Assembly (NCBI GenBank): GCA_003533975.1 | Contig: DQCL01000199.1 | Coordinates: forward strand, 3,828-10,063 | Source of the DNA: Octadecabacter sp. | GTDB lineage: Bacteria; Pseudomonadota; Alphaproteobacteria; Rhodobacterales; Rhodobacteraceae | Reading direction: 5' to 3' | DNA length: 6,236 bases | In this document: piece by piece, positions 1 to 5,363 of the stretch | Numbering within the stretch: position 1 is the first letter of the stretch | How the letters are laid out: the number at the start of each line of letters is the position of its first letter | Notes under the pieces: generated by a model | Told to the model about the DNA's origin: nothing | Databases searched by the model: none | The model's input: the letters and a program-made list of their open reading frames with translations, nothing else | Position numbers and translations under genes: made by a program

Positions 1-510
1 AACGCGGTTGGGCCGTTGGCGGCCATCGTGCAGGTGTCCCAATCCGGTGACTTTACGCATTCCTTCGCAATACCGTTTTGGGTCATGGTCATCGGTGCTT
101 TTGGTATCTCGTTCGGGTTGTTCCTGTTTGGTCCAAAGCTGATCCGCATGGTCGGGAGCCAGATTACCAAGCTGAACCCGATGCGTGCCTATTGTGTGGC
201 GCTTTCAGCGGCGATCACGGTGATTGTGGCGTCATGGCTCGGCCTGCCGGTCAGCTCGACGCATATTGCTGTTGGTGGTGTGTTCGGGGTTGGCTTTTAC
301 CGTGAATGGGACGCAGAGCGCCGTCTGCGCCGTTCGCGCGAAGCGATGCCGGATAAGCCAGCCTATTCGGTTGAGGAACGCCGTCGCCGTAAGCTGGTGC
401 GCCGTTCCCACTTCATGACGATCATCGCGGCATGGATCATCACGGTGCCAGCAGCGGCGCTGCTATCAGCTGCGATCTTCTGGGTGTTGGTGACGGTTGT
501 CGGGGGATAA
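1..510 (+). CDS. pit: PiT-family inorganic phosphate transporter, C-terminal half (5' truncated by window edge)
   Basis: The protein should be an inner-membrane transporter that couples phosphate uptake to cation movement. The frame is open from base 1 and starts in Asn-Ala-Val-Gly-Pro-Leu-Ala-Ala-Ile, the end of the first PiT signature (usually GANDVANAxGP). The true start is therefore upstream, and the TTG at base 16 is not the start. The fragment is 169 residues. Hydrophobic segments lie at about residues 26-47, 63-82, 89-100 and 139-168. The second family signature, GLPVSSTH, is at 81-88, followed by a Gly-rich helix (GGVFGVG). A strongly basic loop of about 34 residues (103-136, many Arg/Lys/Glu) lies before the last membrane segment and is probably cytoplasmic. 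The stop is TAA at 508-510. The gene is convergent with rpmE. The family is secure; the transported ion (phosphate rather than sulfate) is inferred from the family. Confidence 0.9.
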   Translation, partial: NAVGPLAAIVQVSQSGDFTHSFAIPFWVMVIGAFGISFGLFLFGPKLIRMVGSQITKLNPMRAYCVALSAAITVIVASWLGLPVSSTHIAVGGVFGVGFYREWDAERRLRRSREAMPDKPAYSVEERRRRKLVRRSHFMTIIAAWIITVPAAALLSAAIFWVLVTVVGG

Positions 511-548
511 GCGTGGTAGGGTTTGAACCCGCTTTCTGAATTGTTGAT

Positions 549-578
549 GCACGCCGCCCCATATTGAGGGCGGCGTGC
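549..578 (+). terminator. Hairpin downstream of the phosphate transporter gene
   Basis: A perfect 11-bp GC-rich stem (GCACGCCGCCC at 549-559 pairing with 568-578) encloses an 8-base loop, 38 bases after the transporter stop. There is no clean T-run directly behind it; the next T-rich stretch is at 627-646. It is therefore a probable transcription end or 3'-end stabilising hairpin for the + strand gene rather than a textbook intrinsic terminator. Confidence 0.55.
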
Positions 579-583
579 GGCTA

Positions 584-625
584 TCGTGCTTGCAGATCAA
601 ACCGCCGACCGAAATTAAAGCACGA
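584..625. repeat. 8-bp inverted repeat with 26-base loop
   Basis: TCGTGCTT at 584-591 is the exact reverse complement of 618-625. The loop is long (592-617), and the repeat is followed on the + strand by a pyrimidine-rich stretch (627-646). It may be a second, weaker part of the 3' end of the phosphate transporter transcript, or it may be chance. Confidence 0.3.
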
Positions 626-836
626 CGTCTTTCCCGATTCTTCTTTTGGGGCCCTGCGGTTATGACCACTTTTCACAGTTGCGGATATCAACCAACAAGA
701 GGGTGTTCGGGGGCGATGCTTTTGAAGCTCTTTGATGGCGATCCGAATGTTGAGGCACCGGTGTTTGATAGGCTTTGGCGCGGGTAAGGCTCCAGTATCA
801 CCACCAAGGTTAGCGCCTGAAAACAGCGCCCCCCTA

Positions 837-879
837 AAACGAAAAACGCCGCCCCCAAACAGGAGCGGCGTTTTCTTTT
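837..879. terminator. Bidirectional intrinsic terminator (main user: rpmE)
   Basis: A perfect 10-bp stem is formed by AAAACGCCGC at 843-852 and its complement at 865-874, with a 12-base loop. Read on the minus strand it follows the rpmE stop by 21 bases and runs into TTTTTCGTTTT (836-846). Read on the + strand it runs into TTTTCTTTT (871-879). Both orientations have stem plus T-run, so it can end rpmE transcription and also back up termination of the convergent phosphate transporter gene. Confidence 0.85.
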
Positions 880-895
880 CCAAAAGGTAGGTGCT

Positions 896-1117
896 TTAGA
901 AGCCCAGGCCTTCGTACTTTTTCTTGAACTTGGAAACACGACCGCCAGTGTCCAACAGGCGTGCGCCTGCGCCAGTCCATGCTGGGTGGACTGTAGGGTC
1001 GATGTCCAATGCCAGCTGGTCGCCTTCGGCGCCCCAAGTGGATTTCATCTGGTGAACCGTGCCATCTGTCATTTTGACGTCGATGACGTGGTAATCGGGG
1101 TGAATATCTTTTCTCAT
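896..1117 (-). CDS. rpmE: 50S ribosomal protein L31, cysteine-free form
   Basis: L31 is a small 50S protein that helps bridge the two ribosomal subunits. The 73-residue product begins with the family hallmark [10 protein letters not shown]. It continues with the alphaproteobacterial-type insert around residues 27-34 (STWGAEGDQ), then HPAWTG and a basic C-terminal segment, [11 protein letters not shown]. There is no cysteine, so the zinc-binding motif found in E. coli L31 is absent; this is the zinc-independent form. The start is ATG at 1117, with a good ribosome binding site TAAGGAA (1125-1131) that includes the rplS stop codon. Only 11 bases separate the two genes, so L19 and L31 are almost certainly co-transcribed and probably translationally coupled. 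It is followed by a strong terminator. Identification is firm. Confidence 0.96.
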   Translation of the reverse strand: MRKDIHPDYHVIDVKMTDGTVHQMKSTWGAEGDQLALDIDPTVHPAWTGAGARLLDTGGRVSKFKKKYEGLGF

Positions 1118-1128
1118 CTCGATGTTCC

Positions 1129-1515
1129 TTACGCTTGTGCGGCGCTCTTAGGCGCGCGGTAGTTTGTCTTTTCGACGATACGTGCGGACTTACCGCGACG
1201 CTCACGCAGGTAGTACAGCTTGGCGCGACGAACGCGGCCACGGCGGACGACTGTGATGCTGTCGATATTGGTGGAGTACAGTGGGAACACACGTTCCACG
1301 CCTTCACCAAAGGAAATTTTGCGAACAGTGAAAGAGCCAGCGATGCCCTTACCGTTTTTGCGTGCGATGCAGACGCCTTCGTAGTTCTGCACACGGGTAC
1401 GTGTACCCTCGGTCACGCGGAAACCAACGCGAACAGTGTCGCCGGCTTTAAAGTCTGGGATGTCTTTGCCCAGTTCGGCGATTTGTTCCGCCTCGAGTTG
1501 TGCGATCAGGTTCAT
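1129..1515 (-). CDS. rplS: 50S ribosomal protein L19
   Basis: L19 lies at the 30S-50S interface of the ribosome and takes part in an intersubunit bridge. The 128-residue product has the usual N-terminal helix ([11 protein letters not shown]), then the [12 protein letters not shown] strand region (about 23-34), and the highly conserved [11 protein letters not shown] (77-87) and [20 protein letters not shown] stretch (92-111). It ends in a short Ala-rich tail. Length is normal to slightly long for the family. The start is ATG at 1515, preceded by a clear AGGAGA (1521-1526) at suitable spacing. In most related genomes rplS follows trmD directly. Here a permease gene and 319 noncoding bases intervene, so a separate promoter is expected upstream (a candidate is at 1708-1736). 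Confidence 0.97.
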   Translation of the reverse strand: MNLIAQLEAEQIAELGKDIPDFKAGDTVRVGFRVTEGTRTRVQNYEGVCIARKNGKGIAGSFTVRKISFGEGVERVFPLYSTNIDSITVVRRGRVRRAKLYYLRERRGKSARIVEKTNYRAPKSAAQA

Positions 1516-1535
1516 GATCGTCTCCTATGTAGTCA

Positions 1536-1550
1536 CGCGGTTTTTCCGCG
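1536..1550 (-). promoter_or_regulatory. Small hairpin in the rplS leader
   Basis: CGCGG (1536-1540) and CCGCG (1546-1550) form a perfect 5-bp GC stem with a five-base homopolymer loop (AAAAA in the transcript). It ends about 10 bases upstream of the rplS AGGAGA site. It could affect ribosome access or mRNA stability, but the stem is short and no known L19 autoregulatory leader is recognised here. Confidence 0.3.
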
Positions 1551-1707
1551 GATGTGAGGGCTGCCAGAGCTTTGGTCTTCATCGGGTCAATCGCGTTGCC
1601 CACCAAAGGTATTAACGGCCTTGCTTTGCATTCTGGCGGGTTCGCGGTGAAGAGGTCGCGGCCATACCAAAAAGGTGCTGCGACTCATTTGGGCCACGCA
1701 CTCGGGC

Positions 1708-1736
1708 CGTATAGGGGCTAGGGGCGTTTGGGGCAA
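1708..1736 (-). promoter_or_regulatory. Candidate promoter for rplS-rpmE
   Basis: On the minus strand, TTGCCC (1731-1736) and TATACG (1708-1713) are separated by 17 bases. Each matches 4 of 6 positions of the sigma-70 -35 and -10 consensus. The predicted start at about 1701 would leave a leader of roughly 185 bases before rplS. The bases just after the -10 are GC-rich (GCCCG), as is common at stringently controlled ribosomal-protein promoters. A promoter is expected in this gap from the gene layout, but the exact choice is weak; a second -35-like TTGACC at 1587-1592 lacks a good -10. Confidence 0.35.
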
Positions 1737-1834
1737 GAGGGATTGGAGTTTGCGCGGTTCAGTTGCGCGTTTATGTTTCGGATTGCCTTTTGGACCCGTC
1801 GACGCAGTATGGTCTGACTCTGTAATGCCGGTTC

Positions 1835-3070
1835 CTAGATCATCGTGCTGAGCAGCAAGGCGACACTGGTTAAGATGCCCAATACCGGAACCACGACGGG
1901 TACACGGTAGTAATCCGTTGCAGGGGCTTTCTGACGTTTGATTGCGATCAAGGACAGGTTCACGCAGACAAAAACGGCAAGAACGATCTGCGATGTCCAT
2001 CCGGCGAGGCGCTCAATCGGGAGAAACAAACTCAACCCCATGATGCTCGCCGCGACAAAAGCTGTCGCCACCGTTGGCGTTTGTGTGCGTGGCGAGAGCA
2101 CCGCGAAAATGGATGGAAAACGACCGCGTTGCGCCATTCCGTAAATGACACGTGATGCCATGATCATCTGGATCAGGACGCCATTAACCGTCGCAACCAC
2201 TGCAACAGCGGCAAAGCCTGTCTGAACGGCTTGTGGCGCGTTAACGAACACAAGCGTCAGTGGTTCATCAGAGCCCGACAAGGTTTCGACCGGAACGGCC
2301 AACAGAACCGAAATGGCGACCAGAACATAAAGAACAGTTGCGACTATCAGCGTATAAATGATTGCGCGGGGGATGGTTTTGCGTGGCGTTTTAACTTCTT
2401 CCGCGACATTCACCATGTCCTCAAACCCGATAAATGCAAAAAACGCCAAGAGCGACGCGCTCGCGATGCCCCCCCAATGGGCACCTTGAAGCGGCGGAAA
2501 TAGCTCTGCCGTTGAGACCCCGGCGCGTTCGGACATGCCGAACCCCCAAGTGATAACAAAGATAAGGCCAAGTATCTCAAGCATGGTGATCGCAGCTGCG
2601 ACCTTTACGGATTGGTTGATCCCCCACCACGCGATGAGGCCCATTGCGCCAACAATTGCGACAATCAAAACGGGGGACGACAGGCCCGTTAGCCCGCCCA
2701 AATAACCAGAGGCCCCAACTGCGACTGCAGAGGCTGACACCATGCCGGATAAGGCGACAAACCCACCGACAATACTTGCAAGTACTGGCCAGCCAAATCC
2801 GGCGTCAACATAGGCGGCTTCACCCGCGCTGACGGGGTACCTCGTGGCGAGTTCTGCATAGGAAAACGCGGTAAACGCGACGACAATCGCGGCCATTAAG
2901 AACGCGACCCATGCATAGGCACCGGCCTCAGCCACGGTCGCGCCGATGAGAACGTAGATCCCTGCGCCAACCGTTACCCCGAGCCCATAAAGCGTAAGGA
3001 GAGGTAGGGTTAACGTTCGACGAAGTGTCGGTGCGTCGGGCGTGCCAAGATTGTTGTGCTGAGAGGTCAA
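1835..3070 (-). CDS. APC-superfamily amino acid permease
   Basis: This is an inner-membrane secondary transporter of the amino acid-polyamine-organocation group; the substrate cannot be told from sequence. The 411-residue product has about 11 hydrophobic segments, near residues 23-45, 52-73, 93-124, 131-151, 157-178, 200-220, 236-259, 281-306, 333-350, 358-377 and 389-411. The usual fold has 12, so the last may be missing. Family landmarks are GLGVTVGAGIYVLIG in the broken first helix (29-43), ELATRYPVSAGEAAYV (73-88), and FFAFIGFEDMVNVAEEVKTP (210-229) in and after helix 6. The start is uncertain. The longest frame begins with TTG at 3070 without a clear ribosome binding site, there is no ATG upstream before a stop at 3098-3100, and a second TTG lies at codon 8. 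The gene stands alone between trmD and rplS and has a perfect FNR-type box 68 bases upstream. Confidence 0.9.
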   Translation of the reverse strand: MTSQHNNLGTPDAPTLRRTLTLPLLTLYGLGVTVGAGIYVLIGATVAEAGAYAWVAFLMAAIVVAFTAFSYAELATRYPVSAGEAAYVDAGFGWPVLASIVGGFVALSGMVSASAVAVGASGYLGGLTGLSSPVLIVAIVGAMGLIAWWGINQSVKVAAAITMLEILGLIFVITWGFGMSERAGVSTAELFPPLQGAHWGGIASASLLAFFAFIGFEDMVNVAEEVKTPRKTIPRAIIYTLIVATVLYVLVAISVLLAVPVETLSGSDEPLTLVFVNAPQAVQTGFAAVAVVATVNGVLIQMIMASRVIYGMAQRGRFPSIFAVLSPRTQTPTVATAFVAASIMGLSLFLPIERLAGWTSQIVLAVFVCVNLSLIAIKRQKAPATDYYRVPVVVPVLGILTSVALLLSTMI

Positions 3071-3096
3071 AACTGAAGCTTTCGACGTATTGAAGA

Positions 3097-3102
3097 ACTA
3101 TA
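3097..3102 (-). promoter_or_regulatory. Candidate -10 element for the permease
   Basis: TATAGT on the minus strand matches 5 of 6 positions of TATAAT. It would place the transcript start near 3090 and the FNR box centre near -54. An alternative, CTTAAA at 3110-3115, is a poorer hexamer, but it would put the box centre at the classical -41.5 of class II FNR promoters. No convincing -35 is present for either, as is typical for activator-dependent promoters. Confidence 0.35.
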
Positions 3103-3137
3103 TGATCAGTTTAAGCACTAATCGCGTTTATGATGCA

Positions 3138-3151
3138 TTGATCAAGATCAA
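3138..3151. promoter_or_regulatory. Perfect FNR-type operator (TTGAT-N4-ATCAA)
   Basis: The 14-base site TTGATCAAGATCAA matches all ten fixed positions of the FNR/FnrL/ANR consensus. It lies in the gap between trmD and the permease. The only downstream gene in range is the permease on the minus strand, whose start is 68 bases from the nearest edge of the site. FNR proteins carry an oxygen-labile iron-sulfur cluster and bind when oxygen is scarce. Related Dnr/NnrR regulators, which respond to nitric oxide, recognise very similar boxes. Control of the permease by oxygen or nitric oxide is therefore inferred. Confidence 0.75.
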
Positions 3152-3156
3152 GAGTC

Positions 3157-3178
3157 TTCGGCCGTGCACGCGCCGGAA
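3157..3178 (-). terminator. Weak hairpin downstream of trmD
   Basis: On the minus strand TTCCGGC and GCCGAA can pair with a one-base bulge around the palindrome CGTGCACG (3163-3170), 21 bases after the trmD stop. An AATTGA/TCAATT inverted repeat (3177-3182 with 3195-3200) lies between it and the stop and overlaps the stop codon. No T-run follows, so termination here would be inefficient or factor-dependent. Confidence 0.3.
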
Positions 3179-3198
3179 TTGATAAGTCCGCAGTTCAA

Positions 3199-3990
3199 TT
3201 ACACCTTGTCCTTCTTTGCCCACAAATCGGGTCTGCGTTCCTGCGTGATTTTCTCACTCATTTCTTTGCGCCACATGGCGACCTTCCCATGATCGCCAGA
3301 GGTCAGCACAGACGGGATCGCACGCCCTTCCCATTCCGCTGGGCGCGTATACTGGGGGTGTTCCAGCAACCCGTTCGAATGGCTTTCTTCAACTGCACTT
3401 TCCTCATTGCCCAAAACGCCAGGTAGCAAGCGTACGCAGGCATCAATCAGTGTCATCGCGGGCAATTCACCCCCTGTCAGCACGTAATCCCCCATCGATA
3501 CTTCCATGATTTCGTAGTGTTCCAACACACGCTCGTCGACGCCTTCAAAGCGACCACACAGCAATGTCACGCCGTCTTGCTGGCTGAGGTCTTGGGCGAT
3601 TTTCTGCGTGAACGGCACACCGCGCGGGCTGAGGTAAATCAACGGCATCCGCCCACGCGCCTTTCGCCGCGTGTCGCCCAGCGCATTGGCCACCACATCC
3701 GCGCGCAAAACCATACCGGCGCCCCCGCCGGACGGTGTGTCATCGACGTTACGATGTTTGCCGATACCGAAGCGGCGCAAATCCGTGGTTTGCAACTGCC
3801 ATATCCCGTCTTTCAACGCTTTCCCCGTCAGGCTTTCACCCAGCAGCCCCGGAAAGGCGTCCGGAAACAACGTGACCACCTGCGCCGTCCATGCATGGGC
3901 GAGTTGGGGTTTGTCGGTCATCAGTTCCTGCGGCTTGGCGCTGAGTTGGACTGATTTACGGCCAATAGATTTTGCGGGTTTATCCGTCAT
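3199..3990 (-). CDS. trmD: tRNA (guanine-N1-)-methyltransferase TrmD
   Basis: TrmD methylates G37 next to the anticodon of several tRNAs using S-adenosylmethionine, which prevents +1 frameshifting. The 263-residue product shows VVTLFPDAF (38-46), VDDTPSGGGAGMVLRADV (82-99), LCGRFEGVDERV (144-155) and the trefoil-knot SAM-binding segment SMGDYVLTGGELPAMTLID (165-183). It also has the YTRP motif (214-217). R187 aligns with E. coli R154. The position of E. coli catalytic D169 appears to be Glu (E202). The chosen start is ATG at 3990, with GGAAAGG nine bases upstream. A second in-frame ATG at 3921 is preceded by AGGAA and followed by the same four residues, TDKP. The extension of about 35 residues before the VVTLFP core is basic. 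The start overlaps the sulfotransferase stop by 11 bases, implying coupled translation. Confidence 0.95.
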   Translation of the reverse strand: MTDKPAKSIGRKSVQLSAKPQELMTDKPQLAHAWTAQVVTLFPDAFPGLLGESLTGKALKDGIWQLQTTDLRRFGIGKHRNVDDTPSGGGAGMVLRADVVANALGDTRRKARGRMPLIYLSPRGVPFTQKIAQDLSQQDGVTLLCGRFEGVDERVLEHYEIMEVSMGDYVLTGGELPAMTLIDACVRLLPGVLGNEESAVEESHSNGLLEHPQYTRPAEWEGRAIPSVLTSGDHGKVAMWRKEMSEKITQERRPDLWAKKDKV

Positions 3991-4777
3991 GGTTTGTCGC
4001 CTTTCCAAGTAGGTCTTTCTTCGCGACGGTCAGGGCCTCTTCCGAAAGGTTCGAGCGGTTGAGGGCAAGAAGCTCGTCTATCATTGCGTCATTCGGGCCG
4101 ATATTATGTGTTACGTGCGCAATCAGATTGCTCCGGCGGCGTTCGGATAACCCCATAAGGTCCATCAGGGGCTGCGCTGGGCCTTCTTGTCCGGTCAGGT
4201 CTGATAAATCAGCGGTGCAAACGATCCCTGTCACCGCATTCTCGACCGCCTTGGTAACGCCAACAAGATCAGAAGCCGGTCCGAAGGTTTCTGTGTATTC
4301 TTCTTTATCCATCGTAAGTCGGGATTTGCGAAGGTTGTGTTTGTATGTCGAGTTTAGCCAAGACTGCGGTTCGCGCGTGGTGAAGCAAAAGATCACCTCG
4401 GCTTCTGCGCCAAAGATATCGCAAATAACATCTTCCGCCCGCGCCATCAGGGTTGGCGTCGCGCTGTAATCCAACTGACCATCACGCCCGGGCATTCTGC
4501 CGGACAGGCTTTCTTCTGATATCAGTATTTTACGGCGCCCGGGGTCAATTTGTGACAGCATGCTGCGTAGTCCGCTGCTGAAACTGTCCAGCAACGCATC
4601 GGTGCGAAAGCGTGAATATCGAACAGCCTGCAAGCCCGCGTCGCCGCGTAGTTTCGCTGGAAGTACGAGGGCGCAACGAGGCCAGATGTCTTTGCGGTTG
4701 GCGAATAGAAATTTCTGAGCGCTGGTCGTGCCGGTCTTGTGAAAGCCGGCGTGGACGATCACGCGGCGGCCGGGCAT
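3980..4777 (-). CDS. Sulfotransferase-like protein inserted between rimM and trmD
   Basis: The 265-residue product carries the two signatures of PAPS-dependent sulfotransferases. The first is an N-terminal phosphosulfate-binding loop, VHAGFHKTGTTSAQKFL (8-24, with the HKTGTT core at 13-18). The second is a 3'-phosphate-binding segment, CFTTREPQSWLNS (131-143), in which R135 and S143 have the canonical spacing of eight. A conserved-looking ISEESLSG (86-93) lies between them. The acceptor is unknown; a soluble enzyme sulfating a carbohydrate, lipid or small molecule would fit the family, but other nucleotide-dependent roles are possible. The ATG at 4777 shares one base with the rimM stop (TGATG) and has no good ribosome binding site of its own. 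The 3' end overlaps trmD by 11 bases. It is thus locked into the translation operon although its predicted chemistry has no known link to translation. Confidence 0.8.
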   Translation of the reverse strand: MPGRRVIVHAGFHKTGTTSAQKFLFANRKDIWPRCALVLPAKLRGDAGLQAVRYSRFRTDALLDSFSSGLRSMLSQIDPGRRKILISEESLSGRMPGRDGQLDYSATPTLMARAEDVICDIFGAEAEVIFCFTTREPQSWLNSTYKHNLRKSRLTMDKEEYTETFGPASDLVGVTKAVENAVTGIVCTADLSDLTGQEGPAQPLMDLMGLSERRRSNLIAHVTHNIGPNDAMIDELLALNRSNLSEEALTVAKKDLLGKATNHDG

Positions 4778-5301
4778 CAGTCCGCGGTTTCGTCGCTGAA
4801 CAACCCACCTGGTGGGTCGATCACAAGGCGGCCCGCAGCGAGGTCAACCGTCGGAACGATGGCCTTGGTGAACGGCACCAACACGGTGTCTTTGTCAGTC
4901 GGGCTGATAACTTCGAGCAAGTCTTCGGCACCATTGGTTTGTACGGCTTTGATACGGCCAAGCTTTTCGCCGCCGGTATCGAAAGCCATCAAGCCCACGA
5001 GATCAGTGTGATAGAATTCGTCGTCGGGCAGGGACGGTAGCTGGTCACGGCGGGCAAACAAGTCCATGCCGCGCAGACCATCTGCTTCTTCCTTGGTCGT
5101 GATGCCGTCAACACGCGCAATAAGCGCGCCTTTGGTTTGGCCTTTAATCACAATGGTTGTGATTTGGGTTCCATCTGCGCGAGTTAGCGGTGTGTAATCC
5201 GCCAGCGCCTCTGGGTCTGCACAAAATGACTTCAGGCGCACGTCTCCGTGGACCCCGAAAGAGCCCGAGATGGTTCCGACAATGATGCGGTCATCCGACA
5301 T
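4777..5301 (-). CDS. rimM: Ribosome maturation factor RimM
   Basis: RimM assists late assembly of the 30S head, near S19 and the 3' domain of 16S rRNA, and is encoded beside its functional partner S16. The 174-residue product has the N-terminal domain signature VGTISGSFGVHGDVRLKSF (8-26). Its C-terminal PRC-barrel starts with DDEFYHTDLVGL (93-104) and ends with VPFTKAIVP (142-150) and a final IDPPGGLF (161-168). Length is typical. The start is ATG at 5301, with AGGT about seven bases upstream. The stop TGA overlaps the start of the sulfotransferase-like gene in TGATG. The 62 bases upstream contain a strong hairpin that may reduce its expression relative to rpsP. Confidence 0.95.
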   Translation of the reverse strand: MSDDRIIVGTISGSFGVHGDVRLKSFCADPEALADYTPLTRADGTQITTIVIKGQTKGALIARVDGITTKEEADGLRGMDLFARRDQLPSLPDDEFYHTDLVGLMAFDTGGEKLGRIKAVQTNGAEDLLEVISPTDKDTVLVPFTKAIVPTVDLAAGRLVIDPPGGLFSDETAD

Positions 5302-5325
5302 GTGCGTACCTGTTGGTTTAGTGAA

Positions 5326-5353
5326 GGGTGGGGCAACCGATGCCGCCCCACCC
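5326..5353 (-). promoter_or_regulatory. Strong intercistronic hairpin between rpsP and rimM
   Basis: GGGTGGGGC (5326-5334) and GCCCCACCC (5345-5353) form a perfect 9-bp, almost all-GC stem with a 10-base loop. It lies 10 bases after the rpsP stop. No T-run follows on the minus strand, so it is better read as an mRNA-stabilising or processing hairpin than as a full terminator. It would suit differential expression, with abundant S16 and less RimM and TrmD, as known for the E. coli trmD operon. Confidence 0.6.
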
Positions 5354-5363
5354 CAAGGTCTGA

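Larger units (their letters stand above)
511..895. other. Intergenic region between convergent genes
   Basis: This 385-base region separates the phosphate transporter (+) from rpmE (-). Hairpins sit at both ends (549-578 and 843-874) and a weak inverted repeat lies at 584-625. Between about 626 and 836 I see no gene, tRNA or repeat that I can support. Short open frames of 70-100 codons exist on both strands, but they lack ribosome binding sites and recognisable protein character, and some run through the terminator hairpins. Confidence 0.6.
1516..1834. other. Intergenic region between the permease gene and rplS
   Basis: These 319 bases separate two genes on the same strand and hold the candidate rplS promoter (1708-1736) and the leader hairpin (1536-1550). 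A possible longer-range pairing also exists in the leader: GGTATGGCC (minus strand, about 1659-1667) can pair with GGCC plus ATACC (about 1608-1620) with a four-base bulge. I see no convincing terminator after the permease stop, so read-through from the permease into rplS is possible. No protein gene is supported; the long open frame on the minus strand overlaps the permease out of frame and has no family character. Confidence 0.55.

Noticed and set aside
575..787. Open frame of 70 codons on the + strand in the convergent intergenic region
   Set aside because: Its GTG start lies inside the terminator-like hairpin, it has no ribosome binding site, and the protein has no recognisable character. 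A minus-strand frame over the same bases is equally long.
834..1394. Open frame of 186 codons on the minus strand across rpmE and rplS
   Set aside because: It is out of frame with both ribosomal protein genes, runs through the terminator hairpin, and its Arg/Pro/Ser-rich composition is that of a shifted frame.
1135..1557. Open frame of 140 codons on the + strand opposite rplS
   Set aside because: It is an antisense shadow of a very conserved ribosomal protein gene, with no ribosome binding site or family resemblance.
1745..1775. Repeated TTGCGCG motif as a tRNA arm or terminator after the permease
   Set aside because: The two copies are direct repeats with only a 4-bp possible stem, there is no T-run, and no cloverleaf can be drawn around them.
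1587..2000. Open frame of 137 codons on the minus strand covering the permease 3' end and the gap before rplS
   Set aside because: It overlaps the permease out of frame, and outside the overlap the composition (Arg, Pro, Ser, Thr rich) shows no domain. It was considered because it spans a 319-base gap.
3163..3170. Palindrome CGTGCACG as an operator
   Set aside because: It fits better as the loop part of the weak hairpin after trmD. An 8-base palindrome is common by chance in GC-rich DNA and matches no operator I can name with confidence.
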